Shown: positions 1 to 9,048 of the stretch, piece after piece
Position numbering within the stretch: position 1 is the stretch's first letter
Layout of the letters: every line of letters starts with the position of its first letter
Assembly (NCBI GenBank): GCA_044432725.1
Contig: JAWXUL010000001.1
Location: forward strand, 1 to 64,000
Source of the DNA: JAWXUK01 sp044432725
Lineage (GTDB): Bacteria; Bacillota; Clostridia; Oscillospirales; Oscillospiraceae
Length of the DNA: 64,000 nt
Direction: 5' to 3'
Notes under the pieces: generated by a model
The model's database searches: none
The model's input: the letters and a program-made list of their open reading frames with translations, nothing else
Told to the model about the DNA's origin: nothing
Position numbers and translations under genes: made by a program

Positions 1-275
1 TCTCCAGAGCCACCGTCTCCATCTCCAGAGCCACCGTCTCCATCTCCAGAGCCACCGTCTCCATCTCCAGAGCCACCGTCTCCGTCTCCAGAGCCACCGT
101 CTCCATACACCAAAATCCCAGAGTCAGAGGAATCGCCCTGACCTCCTTGGGATCCACCAGTGCCTTCCACAGAAACACCACCACCAGAACCAGAACCCCC
201 TGTGGCGAAACTATAAGGAACAAGAGACAAAACCATGGCAACAGCAAGAAACCGTGCCATCCATTTTTTCTTCAT
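1..275 (-). CDS. Secreted Gly/Ser/Asp-repeat protein, N-terminal part only
   Basis: This is the 5' end of a gene reading leftwards out of the window. The start ATG at 275 is preceded by a strong ribosome site (AAAGGAGTG) eight bases upstream. The product begins MKKKWMARFLAVAMVLSL, a typical signal peptide, followed by a Gly/Ser-rich stretch and then a tandem heptapeptide close to GDGDGGS that runs off the edge. No catalytic domain is visible in the 91 residues present, so the function is unknown. It is divergent from the SLH/CAP protein at 600, which also has a Gly/Ser/Asp/Asn repeat linker, so both are probably cell-surface proteins of similar design. Confidence 0.8.
   Translation of the reverse strand, partial: MKKKWMARFLAVAMVLSLVPYSFATGGSGSGGGVSVEGTGGSQGGQGDSSDSGILVYGDGGSGDGDGGSGDGDGGSGDGDGGSGDGDGGSG
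7..110. repeat. 21-bp tandem repeat, about five copies, coding
   Basis: Units start at 7, 28, 49, 70 and 91. The unit is GAGCCACCGTCTCCATCTCC plus A as written on the plus strand, with one A/G change in the fourth copy and a partial last copy. A 21-bp unit keeps the minus-strand reading frame, so gain or loss of copies would only change the length of the surface linker. Confidence 0.85.
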
Positions 276-489
276 GAAATCACTCCTTTTGCTAAAATAA
301 GTACCATTTATCCCAAAAAAGAACAATATCTGGAAATTAACCCTTTTCGGAACTCTACATATAGTGTAATTTTATATACTCCTTCGACCAAAGTTTACCT
401 TTATTTAAGGTCTAATGAAAAAAGTTCACAATTCTTTTTCACATAAATTTCACACACATTTAAAGGGGAATTTATTTGGGTAAATCCTC

Positions 490-518
490 TTGCATTCTGT
501 ACCAGTTTATGTTATTCT
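490..518 (+). promoter_or_regulatory. Promoter of the SLH/CAP gene, with a leader hairpin
   Basis: TTGCAT at 490-495 and TATTCT at 513-518 are 17 bp apart. The leader then contains a 7-bp hairpin, CCTTGGG (543-549) with CCCAAGG (560-566), not followed by a T run, just upstream of the ribosome site. The rest of the 276-599 gap is AT-rich. It must also hold the promoter of the leftward gene (a weak TTGGTC/TACACT pair can be read on the minus strand), and I see nothing else in it. Confidence 0.55.
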
Positions 519-599
519 ATGGAGTAAGATGAATATTTTATGCCTTGGGATCATTAGCCCCCAAGGTCACAGGTCATAATCGTGAAAGGAGCAATCAGC

Positions 600-2903
600 A
601 TGAAAAAGCTCAAAGAAACAAAAGTCTATAAAATGACAGTCAAAGGAGGTATCGCCTGCCTTTGCATGGGTCTGACCTATGCTTTAAGCCAAGAACTCCC
701 CGATACCCAAGCCTTCGGTGATGTGAACACAGGAGATTGGTACTATAACGCCATCTATAACCTGACAGCCCAAGATTATCTCAGTGGGGAAAGCGCAGAC
801 CATTTCGGGATTGGGCAAACCCTCACCCTTGCAGAATTTACCACCATGATAGCCAATGCCTTTTATGGCGATACGGTCAGCACCATGCCAAACCAAGGCA
901 ACTGGTGGGAGCATTATCTCACAGCGACATTCTATCGTAATGGCATGAGCAACACCACAGCAGGAAAATACTATATTGCCACAGGCTCTTGGGGGGATTA
1001 TCCACACAAAGGGATTTCTCGTTATGATATGGCAAGCATAGTCACAAGCTTGCTCATGGAGCGGGGGATGCCTGCCATCTCCAACGAAATGGTACAAATG
1101 ATTTGTAGCGACATCCACGAAGCCATCCCCACAGAATATCAAAATGATGTGGCAACAGCTTACTATTATAAAATACTAGAAGGCAGAGACGACAAGACCT
1201 TTGATGGTTACAGTACCCTCAACCGTCAAGAAGGGGCAGCAGTACTCTATGCCTTAATCAATTTCTCTCCCATTTCCACTGAAAAATATGTGGAAGACAA
1301 TGACTCAGGCAACACAGGGGGAGGCTCAGGCAACACAGGAGGGGACTCAGGCAACACAGGAGGAGACTCTGGTAACACAGGAGGGGACTCTGGTAACTCA
1401 GGAGGGGACTCTGGTAACTCAGGAGGGGACTCTGGTAACTCAGGAGGAACTTCAGGCAACGTTGCCGATCTTGACGAGTTTGTGTTAGAGGTCTTTTACT
1501 TAGTCAATCAAACCCGCAAGCAATATGGCTTGTCGGATTTTGTTCTAGATAGTAACCTTTGTGCTTTGGCACAATATAAATCAGATGAAATGTCAGAGCT
1601 GAACTATTTAGACCATACAAGCCCAACCTATGGCGTTTTTTCTAATATTCTATCCAATAATGGGATTTTCGTCACAAAAGCAAGGGAAAATCTAGCAAGA
1701 GGGCAACACTCCCCAGCCGAGGTGGTCTATGACTGGATGAACAGTACCGAGCATAGAAACAATATCCTAGCAACAGATGTGGGAAAAATCGGCATCGGCT
1801 ACACAGCAGATGGTTATTATTGGTCTCAACTTTTTGTAGACAGCAACGCCAATACAGGGGGAGAACTCAGTGGTGATTTAGGTGGCACAGGAGCAGGCGG
1901 TAACACCAGTGGTGATTATAGCTATTCCATGGAAGTACCATACTATCAATATAATAACTATTTTGTGCTAGGCTATACCCCATCAGATTGTCTGGTGACC
2001 ATCCCTGTGAAGAATACAGGGGATTATACCTTAGTTTTTGACAGTTTGACCCTGTCAGGTCCAGATGCATTTTATTTCCAAGGCTTCGTCAGTGCCTCCA
2101 CCGTTCCAGTAGGTGGCACAGAAGAAATTATCCTAGAGCCAATGGCAGGGCTTTCCATTGGGTCTTATACTGTTGATGTGGAATTTTCCGTGGAAAACCT
2201 TCCTCCCATCAGCCAAACTATTACTGTTTATGTGGGAGAATCCACAGCAGCACCAGATTTAGACAGCGATGAGGATGATGACTACACACTTCCCGATGGT
2301 CTGATTCCAGATGCAGAAGAAAACTTAAAAGAAAATGCGTATACAGTATCCTTTCACCAAGAAGGGCAAGATGATGTCACCCTGAAATCCAGTAGCCAAA
2401 GCCAGTGGTTCTATGAAACAAATGGCAAAACAGCCGTTCAATTTACCTTGTCCAAAGAAATCCCAGAAGGGGTAGAACTGGATAAAGTGACAATTTCCCA
2501 CGGCAATGCCTCAGTGGAAAGTGCAAGACTAGAGCTGGATAAATCAAAACTTTACGTCATTTTTGATCAGCTATCTTATTCCAATCAAATCGTAAATGTG
2601 AATGTCTACTTTAAAGAAAGCTATCGTGTGGTACAACAACCAGCAGAAATCAGCGTCACTGTTTTACGTAATGGTGACCCCATCAAAGCAGGGGAGTTCA
2701 GCCCCTATATCCTAGAGTCAGGGGACACAGTGGAAGTGATTATCCCAGAAGGAAATGTGGGGTACTATGTACCACAAGTCAAAGACAGCACAGGAACACT
2801 CCTCATTCCAGATAAAATCAGTAGTTATGGAAACCGCTCTAGTGGTATCTATGTGGTGGATGACCAAGACCTTTATTTGGTGGTGGCAAAAGTAAGTGGA
2901 TAA
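600..2903 (+). CDS. S-layer-homology and CAP-domain surface protein
   Basis: A 767-residue exported protein. A basic N terminus and hydrophobic stretch (about residues 15-32) form a signal peptide. Three SLH-like segments follow at about 38-90, 105-165 and 170-225, which usually hold a protein to the cell-wall polymer. A linker of GDSGNTGG-type repeats (about 234-285) leads to a CAP/SCP domain (about 290-417) with typical motifs such as LDHTSP, ARENLARG and STEHRNNIL. The last 350 residues look like beta-rich, Ig-like modules. I start at ATG 600 because GAAAGGA lies nine bases upstream; the GTG at 582 overlaps that ribosome site. CAP proteins of Clostridia are often sporulation or surface proteins, and the ligand here is unknown. 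Confidence 0.85.
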   Translation: MKKLKETKVYKMTVKGGIACLCMGLTYALSQELPDTQAFGDVNTGDWYYNAIYNLTAQDYLSGESADHFGIGQTLTLAEFTTMIANAFYGDTVSTMPNQGNWWEHYLTATFYRNGMSNTTAGKYYIATGSWGDYPHKGISRYDMASIVTSLLMERGMPAISNEMVQMICSDIHEAIPTEYQNDVATAYYYKILEGRDDKTFDGYSTLNRQEGAAVLYALINFSPISTEKYVEDNDSGNTGGGSGNTGGDSGNTGGDSGNTGGDSGNSGGDSGNSGGDSGNSGGTSGNVADLDEFVLEVFYLVNQTRKQYGLSDFVLDSNLCALAQYKSDEMSELNYLDHTSPTYGVFSNILSNNGIFVTKARENLARGQHSPAEVVYDWMNSTEHRNNILATDVGKIGIGYTADGYYWSQLFVDSNANTGGELSGDLGGTGAGGNTSGDYSYSMEVPYYQYNNYFVLGYTPSDCLVTIPVKNTGDYTLVFDSLTLSGPDAFYFQGFVSASTVPVGGTEEIILEPMAGLSIGSYTVDVEFSVENLPPISQTITVYVGESTAAPDLDSDEDDDYTLPDGLIPDAEENLKENAYTVSFHQEGQDDVTLKSSSQSQWFYETNGKTAVQFTLSKEIPEGVELDKVTISHGNASVESARLELDKSKLYVIFDQLSYSNQIVNVNVYFKESYRVVQQPAEISVTVLRNGDPIKAGEFSPYILESGDTVEVIIPEGNVGYYVPQVKDSTGTLLIPDKISSYGNRSSGIYVVDDQDLYLVVAKVSG
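1302..1455 (+). repeat. 24-bp tandem repeat coding the GDSGN(T/S)GG linker
   Basis: About six imperfect 24-bp units encode GDSGNTGG or GDSGNSGG between the SLH and CAP domains. The last three units are almost identical, a sign of recent duplication. The unit length preserves frame. Confidence 0.85.
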
Positions 2904-2973
2904 AGAATTTAATTCAAAAAATTCCACTCCATTTCAGTATTAACCTGATAATCTCAGCAAAAAAATTGCAAAA

Positions 2974-3012
2974 AAACAGGATTCCCCCCATTAAGGAGGG
3001 AATCCTGTTTTC
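2974..3012 (+). terminator. Terminator of the SLH/CAP gene
   Basis: An inverted repeat pairs AACAGGATTCC (from 2975) with GGAATCCTGTT (to 3010) through a C/G-rich upper stem. A short T-rich tail follows. It lies 70 bp after the stop codon. Confidence 0.7.
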
Positions 3013-3043
3013 TCGAAATACAACAAATTCTTCGATGAAAAGA

Positions 3044-3084
3044 AAACACTCTGTGCAGTTTATTCTGCCACAGAGTGTTTTTTT
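3044..3084. terminator. Bidirectional terminator between convergent genes
   Basis: AACACTCTGTG pairs with CACAGAGTGTT. Seven T follow on the plus strand and a T-rich tract follows on the minus strand. It sits between the SLH/CAP gene and the leftward TCA operon, and probably ends both. Confidence 0.75.
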
Positions 3085-3130
3085 AGATTTAGAATTTTAT
3101 TCGGTCAATAAGTGAATGAGAGAAATGTAA

Positions 3131-5419
3131 TTATGCTAAATCTCTTTTATTTTTGCTGTGATTGATCAAACAGCCTGCCTTCACAATGTCTACTTCATCT
3201 TGTGTCATATTCGCAATGGAAAGAGTAATTTCTTTCAACTCTGCCCCCACCACAAAAGCTTTGATTTGAGACATATCAGCCCCTAAAGTTTTGCGAATAT
3301 CAGGGATAAAGATATAATCTCCCACTTGGAATTCTGGCAAATCTGCCATTTGGAAAGGAATCATTCCCCAGTTCATCACATTAGAGCGATAACGCTTGGT
3401 GGCATATTCTTGGGCGATATTTGCCAATCCCCCTAGAACACGTTGACAACTGGCTGCTTGCTCTCTGGCAGAACCATCTCCAGGCTTGACAGCATAGAGC
3501 ATAGAGCCAATCTCCACTTCTTTTTCCACCAAATCTTTGAAACTATCATGTTTCTTGATGGTATCATAGATACTCTTCAGCTTTTCATCTGTAGCGAAGA
3601 AATCTTTCCCTTCTCGACGGGCATCCTCTGTATCACGGACCAGTTTCGATTTTCCCACATACTCAGGGTCACGACGAGACAGGGTAAATTCAGCAAGCCC
3701 CAAAGGATTAGAGCGATAAGAAGAAGTTTCTCCTGATGGAATCAGCTCGTCTGTGGTGGTCACTTCGTCCATGATTTTCGAGCAAACTTTCAGCAAAATA
3801 TGCTCACCCAAGGGAGAGAGGGTAGGCCAATCCTTGATGTTAGGACCATAAACAACATCTTCCTCTAATTTTGCCTTGCCATAGCCTTGGTACACACGTT
3901 TGGCATAGATGCTACCATCAAAGTGATAATCTGGTACAGTATATCCGTCCACCACTTCCTCTGCAGAGCAAAGCATTCCACCTTTTGCAGCAGTGGCTGC
4001 AATGGAGCGAGCATCCATCAAAGCCACAGCAGACATTTGTCCTACCATAGGCTTGGAGCCTTCACGATTTGGGAAGTTTCTTGTGGTGTGACGTATGCTA
4101 AACGCATTGTTAGAAGGGGTATCCCCAGCCCCAAAACAAGGACCACAAAATGCAGTTTTCATGGTAGCACCAGAAGAGAGAATATCAGCCACAGCCCCAT
4201 TGCGTGTCAGTTCCATTTGCACAGCTTGAGAAGAAGGATACATGGCAAGAGAGAAAATATCATTCCCACAATCAGCAGACTTCAAAATATGAGAAGCCTC
4301 CATCATGTTGTCAAAATTCCCCCCAGCACAGCCGGCAATAATGCCTTGTTGCACCAAAAGATTCCCATCGACAATTTTATCTGTCAAACAGAAATCATGG
4401 AGTTTTCCTCCGCCCAGAATCTCTGCTTCTTTTTCCACAGAACGAAGGATATCCCCAAGGTTTGCTTTAAATGCCTCGATGGTATAAGTATTGCTAGGAT
4501 GAAAGGGGAGGGCAATCATCGGCTTCACCTTGTCCAAGTCCACTTCAATCATACCATCATAAAGAGCAACCTCTTTTGGATTTAGCTCTTTGTACTCCCC
4601 ACCACGTCCGTGGAGGGTAAGATAAGCCTTTGTATCTCCGTCTGTTCTCCAAATAGAAGAAAGACAGGTGGTTTCCGTGGTCATGACGTCAATACTGTTA
4701 CGGAAATCTGTACTCATGGCAGTGATGCCATCTCCTACAAATTCCATCACCTTGTTTTTCACAAAACCATTGGAAAACACTGCCCCAATAATGGCAAGAG
4801 CAATGTCATGTGGTCCCACCCCAGGACGTACCTTCCCAGTGAGATTCACCCCAATGACATCAGGGTAGTCAATGTCATAAGTATCCTCTAAAAGCTGTTT
4901 GACCAGTTCGCCACCGCCTTCGCCCATGGCAAGGGTGCCTAAGGCACCATAGCGTGTATGAGAGTCAGAGCCAAGAATCATTTTTCCACAGCCTGCTGCC
5001 ATTTCACGCATATATTGATGAATGACTGCCATGTGAGGAGGGACATAAATCCCCCCATATTTCTTGGCAGAGGTCAGCCCAAAGATATGGTCGTCCTCGT
5101 TGATTGTCCCACCCACAGCACAAAGAGAGTTGTGGCAGTTGGTCAGCACATAGGGCAAAGGAAATTTTTCCATGCCAGAAGCTTTTGCTGTTTGAATGAT
5201 ACTGACAAAGGTGATGTCATGGGAAGTCATGGCATCAAATTTGATTTTCAGCTTTTCTTCATTGCCACTGGTATTGTGTCCAGTTAAAATATCATAGGCA
5301 ATGGTTCCCTTTTTTGCAGACAGAGGGTCTGCTGTAGGGTTTGTTTTTTCATATTCTGTCGCAGAAATCACCTGTGTCCCACCAAGGAGATAGGTTTTTT
5401 CATCATGTAGTTTAATCAT
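3131..5419 (-). CDS. Aconitase-family hydratase
   Basis: This 762-residue protein belongs to the aconitase superfamily and should isomerise citrate to isocitrate in the cytoplasm. Iron-sulfur cluster cysteines are visible in GCAGGNFDN and in CGPCFGAG, and the C-terminal swivel domain contains the RSNVMNWGMIPFQ segment. I prefer ATG 5419 because AAAAAGG directly abuts the ATG at 5428 and is nine bases from 5419. It is the last gene of gltA-icd-hydratase, transcribed leftwards. The three together make 2-oxoglutarate from oxaloacetate and acetyl-CoA. Length (about 760) fits the clostridial hydratase group rather than the 900-residue AcnA type. A different hydroxyacid substrate cannot be excluded, but the neighbours argue for citrate. 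Confidence 0.85.
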   Translation of the reverse strand: MIKLHDEKTYLLGGTQVISATEYEKTNPTADPLSAKKGTIAYDILTGHNTSGNEEKLKIKFDAMTSHDITFVSIIQTAKASGMEKFPLPYVLTNCHNSLCAVGGTINEDDHIFGLTSAKKYGGIYVPPHMAVIHQYMREMAAGCGKMILGSDSHTRYGALGTLAMGEGGGELVKQLLEDTYDIDYPDVIGVNLTGKVRPGVGPHDIALAIIGAVFSNGFVKNKVMEFVGDGITAMSTDFRNSIDVMTTETTCLSSIWRTDGDTKAYLTLHGRGGEYKELNPKEVALYDGMIEVDLDKVKPMIALPFHPSNTYTIEAFKANLGDILRSVEKEAEILGGGKLHDFCLTDKIVDGNLLVQQGIIAGCAGGNFDNMMEASHILKSADCGNDIFSLAMYPSSQAVQMELTRNGAVADILSSGATMKTAFCGPCFGAGDTPSNNAFSIRHTTRNFPNREGSKPMVGQMSAVALMDARSIAATAAKGGMLCSAEEVVDGYTVPDYHFDGSIYAKRVYQGYGKAKLEEDVVYGPNIKDWPTLSPLGEHILLKVCSKIMDEVTTTDELIPSGETSSYRSNPLGLAEFTLSRRDPEYVGKSKLVRDTEDARREGKDFFATDEKLKSIYDTIKKHDSFKDLVEKEVEIGSMLYAVKPGDGSAREQAASCQRVLGGLANIAQEYATKRYRSNVMNWGMIPFQMADLPEFQVGDYIFIPDIRKTLGADMSQIKAFVVGAELKEITLSIANMTQDEVDIVKAGCLINHSKNKRDLA

Positions 5420-5442
5420 GCTCTTCATCCTTTTTGATTGTT

Positions 5443-6444
5443 TTATATTAGCGCCTTGATAATCCCTTGGGTATAGCTTGTGGTAGAGCCACTTCCACCA
5501 ATATCAGGCGTGGTCAGCGTCTTGTCTAATAGGACAACATCCACAGCCTTGCGAATCTTTGTGGCGATCTCTTGATGCCCCAGATGGTCTAGCATCATAC
5601 AAGCAGACCACAAAAGAGCAGTGGGATTTGCCACATTTTTGCCCGCAATATCAGGGGCAGAGCCGTGGACAGCTTCAAACATGGCATAATCTTTCCCTAA
5701 ATTGCTAGAAGGAAGCAAGCCCAAACCGCCAATCAGCCCAGAAGTCAGGTCTGATACAATATCACCATACAAATTAGGCATGACCATAATGTCAAATTGT
5801 TGTGGCTTCATCACAAGTTGCATACAACAATTATCCACAATCATGTCAGTGGCTTCGATGGTGGGGTGCTTTTGGGCAATATCATTGAAAATTTCCAAGA
5901 ACAAGCCATCAGATAACTTCAAAATATTAGCTTTGTGGATACAAGTCACCTTTTTTCTGCCATTCTTCTCAGCATACAAAAAAGCATCCTCAATGATTTT
6001 GGTAGAAGCTTCACGGGTGATGATTTTGGTGGCGTGCACGGTGTTCTCGTCCTTCCATTCCTCTACCCCAACATATAAATCCTCGGTATTCTCACGAAAG
6101 GTCACCAAATCAATCTCAGTAAAGGGTGTTTGAACAGCAGAATTGGATTTGGCAGGACGGATGTTTGCATAAAGATTGTATTCTTTACGCAAGGTCACGT
6201 TCAAAGAACGAAAGCCCTTGCCAATGGGGGTGGTAATGGGTGCTTTTAATAAAACTTTATTTTTCTCGAAAGAATCATAAGCCCCTTGGGGAATCAATGC
6301 ACCATTGGTTTCATATTCCTTCTCACCTACATTAAAACATTCAAATTCAAGAGGTGCCTTTGCTGCTTTTAAAATATCCAAAACGGCAGAGGCTATTTCA
6401 GGACCAATCCCATCCCCTTGAAAAACTGTAATTGTTTGATTCAT
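5443..6444 (-). CDS. icd: Isocitrate dehydrogenase, NAD-type
   Basis: A 333-residue member of the isocitrate/isopropylmalate dehydrogenase family. It starts with the FQGDGIGPEI motif and carries the signature NLYGDIVSDLTSGLIGG and the C-terminal EAVHGSAPDIAGK segment. The short length and overall pattern fit the homodimeric NAD-linked group, which oxidises isocitrate to 2-oxoglutarate. Isopropylmalate as substrate is less likely because citrate synthase and aconitase flank it. The start is ATG 6444, eight bases after AGGAGT; an in-frame GTG at 6447 touches it. It lies 12 bp after gltA and 23 bp before the hydratase gene, so the three are co-transcribed. Confidence 0.87.
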   Translation of the reverse strand: MNQTITVFQGDGIGPEIASAVLDILKAAKAPLEFECFNVGEKEYETNGALIPQGAYDSFEKNKVLLKAPITTPIGKGFRSLNVTLRKEYNLYANIRPAKSNSAVQTPFTEIDLVTFRENTEDLYVGVEEWKDENTVHATKIITREASTKIIEDAFLYAEKNGRKKVTCIHKANILKLSDGLFLEIFNDIAQKHPTIEATDMIVDNCCMQLVMKPQQFDIMVMPNLYGDIVSDLTSGLIGGLGLLPSSNLGKDYAMFEAVHGSAPDIAGKNVANPTALLWSACMMLDHLGHQEIATKIRKAVDVVLLDKTLTTPDIGGSGSTTSYTQGIIKALI

Positions 6445-6456
6445 CACTTTTTACTC

Positions 6457-7794
6457 CTATCTGTTTTTAATTTTCGTATATTCTTTTCGCTCAGAAACGC
6501 ATTTCGTCGCAGGACGCATGATTTTTCCGTCATACAAACGGTTTTCGATATTATGTGCAAGCCAACCTGTGGTTCTTGCACAGACAAAGAGAGGGGTATA
6601 AACTTCTCTGGGAATCCCTAACATTTTATACACAAAACCGCTATAATAGTCCACATTATTGGAAATAGGCTTTCCTAATCGCTCGCTTACCACACGTCGT
6701 GCCACTTTTTCAAGTCTTGTCATAAAGTCGTATTCCAGCATACAGTCCTTTTCAATGGCAAGCTCTTTACAAGTGGTACGAATCAGCTCTGACCGTGGAT
6801 CAGACAGGGTGTAAACAGCATGCCCCACCCCATAAAAAAGACCTGTCTTGTCAAAGAATTTCCGATCTAAAATACGATTGACAATAGACTCCATTTGCCG
6901 TTCTGTGGCTTCCAGACCAATCTCTTCGATGATGGCATCAATCATATTGGCACAGCTCACATTGGCACCACCATGCTTTGGCCCCTTCATAGAACCAATC
7001 GAGCCAGCAAAGGCAGAATAAATATCTGTGCCAGTGGAGGAAATGACAACATTTGTGAAGGTGGAGTTGTTCCCTCCACCATGTTCTGCTTGCACCATAA
7101 GTAGAGTATCCAGCGTATTTGCTTCTTTTTCTGTGAATTGCATATCATCACGCAACATATAAAGAATGTTCTCTGCCAGTGAATACTCAGGCATGGGATA
7201 ATGAATCACCAAACTTTTTTTGTGGAGATAATGTTGCTGACTTTGATAGCCATAACAAATCATCGTGGGCATATTTGCCACAATGTTTATGCCCTGCTTC
7301 ATCACATCAAAAATATTAGGACTCTCTGGATTGGGGTCAAAGTTATAGAGAGAAAGCACAGCACACTGTAACAAATTCATCAAATTCCGAGAAGGAAAGG
7401 TGAGGAAGTTTAATTCAGAAAAACGATCAGGTAATTCATAACAGTTTTGTAAGGTGGATTTAAAATCATCTAGCTCACTTCTTCTGGGTAAAAAACCAAA
7501 GAGAAGGAGAAAGAAAATTTCCTCAAAGCCAGAGGCGTTGATGCTTTTCCCACGTACCAAATCTTCCAAATTATACCCACGGTAAAACAGCTGACCCTCT
7601 GCTGGTTGGCGATGTTCTTCTTCGTCCAAAGAAAAACCAACCACATCACAGATTTTGGTCAGCCCAACACATACACCACCACCATCTTCGTTTCTTAAGC
7701 CTTTTTTGACATTGTATTCTTTATACAAATGATTCTCAATTCCAGTAAAATTACTGGATTTCCCATAGGTTTGTGCTAGAAAATTATGATCCAT
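6457..7794 (-). CDS. gltA: Citrate synthase
   Basis: A 445-residue citrate synthase that condenses oxaloacetate and acetyl-CoA. The family motifs are all present: AEHGGGNNSTFT and GPKHGGANVS hold the two active-site histidines, and NNVDYYSGF holds the catalytic aspartate. It has an N-terminal extension of about 50 residues compared with minimal forms, as is common in the clostridial group. The start ATG is preceded by GGGAGGT. It is the first gene of the leftward TCA operon, driven by the promoter at 7905-7877. In an anaerobe this branch normally feeds glutamate synthesis rather than a full cycle. Confidence 0.92.
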   Translation of the reverse strand: MDHNFLAQTYGKSSNFTGIENHLYKEYNVKKGLRNEDGGGVCVGLTKICDVVGFSLDEEEHRQPAEGQLFYRGYNLEDLVRGKSINASGFEEIFFLLLFGFLPRRSELDDFKSTLQNCYELPDRFSELNFLTFPSRNLMNLLQCAVLSLYNFDPNPESPNIFDVMKQGINIVANMPTMICYGYQSQQHYLHKKSLVIHYPMPEYSLAENILYMLRDDMQFTEKEANTLDTLLMVQAEHGGGNNSTFTNVVISSTGTDIYSAFAGSIGSMKGPKHGGANVSCANMIDAIIEEIGLEATERQMESIVNRILDRKFFDKTGLFYGVGHAVYTLSDPRSELIRTTCKELAIEKDCMLEYDFMTRLEKVARRVVSERLGKPISNNVDYYSGFVYKMLGIPREVYTPLFVCARTTGWLAHNIENRLYDGKIMRPATKCVSERKEYTKIKNR

Positions 7795-7876
7795 TCTATT
7801 ACCTCCCTTTCGTATGTAACAATCTTAACATTCAACAGTCTAAATATAAAAACAGAGAAAGACAAATCCCTTTTTT

Positions 7877-7905
7877 ATTTTACTCTAAATAGTTGTTTTT
7901 GTCAA
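7877..7905 (-). promoter_or_regulatory. Promoter of the gltA operon
   Basis: On the minus strand, consensus TTGACA (7905-7900) and TAAAAT (7882-7877) are 17 bp apart. The leader of about 75 bases shows no terminator or riboswitch-like fold. Confidence 0.75.
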
Positions 7906-7996
7906 GTTGATTTTTGAAATTCTGGATCTTTTTTCTTAAAAATCAGAAAAAAATAATGTGGAAAGAGAAAAAATTTTCATTTCTAGCAAAATTCCC

Positions 7997-8026
7997 TTGC
8001 TTTTTTTCCTGTGGTTATGGTAGAAT
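7997..8026 (+). promoter_or_regulatory. Promoter of the MazF-like gene
   Basis: TTGCTT (7997-8002) and TAGAAT (8021-8026) are separated by 18 bp. The leader to 8199 is about 165 bases and contains only very short reading frames without ribosome sites. No antitoxin gene lies there. Together with the gltA promoter this accounts for the 7795-8199 gap. Confidence 0.5.
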
Positions 8027-8199
8027 AAGTGTGGCTAAAAAACTGATATGAATCAAGAATGATTTATACAACAACTTTGCTTTTCTTCCTACCTTAGAAA
8101 TGAACGATGGCAAAAAGTGTTCTTAAGGGGAGTAGTTGTTGAGCAGAATATAGTTGTTTGCAGTTTTTTTATAAGGATGAAGAAGAAAGGAGGGAAGGA

Positions 8200-8967
8200 A
8201 TGCCAGCAGAAAAAAAAGTGACACCCAAAAGCAAAGAGGTACAGCCAAGGCAACGAGGGAAAGCACCCATAAAAAGTGAGCAGAGAAACGAAAAAACACC
8301 TCAAAAAACTCAACAGCAAAAAGAAAAAGTACCCCTGATTCAGCGAGGAGAAAAAGCCCAACAAGTGCAACGTGGGGAAATTGTTTGGTGCGATTTGGGA
8401 GAAGCAGTGGGCAGTGAGCAAGGTGGGTGCCGTCCAGTGGTGATTGTACAAAATGATGTGGGGAATACCTATTCCACCACCACAATAGTGGTACCACTTA
8501 CCACCAAAATAAAAAAAATCACCCAACCAACCCATTATCAATTTGTCAATAACAAGGTCAAACAAGTAGCTTGTTGCGAACAAATCAGAACAGTGGATAA
8601 AGTACGCTTAGGAGCTTCTTTAGGGTTTGTGCGAAAAGAAGACGTAGACGCTATTTCTCGTTGTGTCCATATCGCAGTGGGTGAAATCGAATTTGTCCCC
8701 AAGAAAAAAGAAAAGCCACAAAGCAAAGAGCAAGCCCAAAACAAAGAAAAGCCACAAAGTAAAGAAAAAAGCCAAAGCAAAGAAAAAACACAAAAGAAAG
8801 AAATGCTGCCAAAGGAAAAGAATCCCAAAGACAGCAAAACTCAAAATAGAAAAAATCAAACACCTGAAAACCACTCAGCAAAGCGGCCCTCAGAAACCTC
8901 TAAAAATAAAAAAAATAATTCCCAAAAAAATTCAAAAAAAGCAAAGAACACGAAAACTGAATCCTAA
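8200..8967 (+). CDS. MazF/PemK-family toxin-like protein with long basic tails
   Basis: A 255-residue protein whose central part (about 56-165) is a MazF/PemK domain. It shows RGEIVWCDLG, the GSEQGGCRPVVIVQND loop with the conserved Arg, VVPLTT with the conserved Thr, and EQIRTVDKVRLG. Such proteins are sequence-specific mRNA endonucleases. The core is preceded by a Lys/Gln-rich tail of about 55 residues and followed by a Lys/Glu/Gln/Ser tail of about 88 residues built from KEKPQSK-like units. Ordinary MazF is near 110-120 residues. The start is ATG 8200 after AAAGGAGGG. There is no MazE-like gene on either side. It could be a housekeeping solitary MazF, as is common in Bacillota, or an adapted RNA-binding enzyme. 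The domain call is firm, the role is not. Confidence 0.8.
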   Translation: MPAEKKVTPKSKEVQPRQRGKAPIKSEQRNEKTPQKTQQQKEKVPLIQRGEKAQQVQRGEIVWCDLGEAVGSEQGGCRPVVIVQNDVGNTYSTTTIVVPLTTKIKKITQPTHYQFVNNKVKQVACCEQIRTVDKVRLGASLGFVRKEDVDAISRCVHIAVGEIEFVPKKKEKPQSKEQAQNKEKPQSKEKSQSKEKTQKKEMLPKEKNPKDSKTQNRKNQTPENHSAKRPSETSKNKKNNSQKNSKKAKNTKTES

Positions 8968-8981
8968 GTATACATACCGAC

Positions 8982-9017
8982 AAAAAAACTCCTGAATATA
9001 GATTCAGGAGTTTTTTT
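8982..9017 (+). terminator. Terminator after the MazF-like gene
   Basis: ACTCCTGAAT pairs with ATTCAGGAGT around a 4-base loop, flanked by seven A and seven T, so it can work in both directions. Confidence 0.85.
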
Positions 9018-9048
9018 ATCTGAAATGATAGAAAAGAAGGGGAAGTTG

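Noticed and set aside
684..1142. A 152-codon antisense frame within the SLH domains
   Set aside because: The sense strand has three SLH segments and normal codon use; the antisense frame has no start signal.
3443..5287. Long open frames on the plus strand across the hydratase gene
   Set aside because: They are antisense shadows of a clear aconitase-family gene and lack ribosome sites and recognisable domains.
7795..8199. A missing antitoxin gene upstream of the MazF-like protein
   Set aside because: Only frames of 8-12 codons without ribosome sites exist between the promoter and ATG 8200.
8089..8881. Phe/Leu-rich minus-strand frames opposite the MazF-like gene that look like membrane proteins
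   Set aside because: They arise from antisense reading of Lys/Gln codons (AAA, CAA) in the charged tails.
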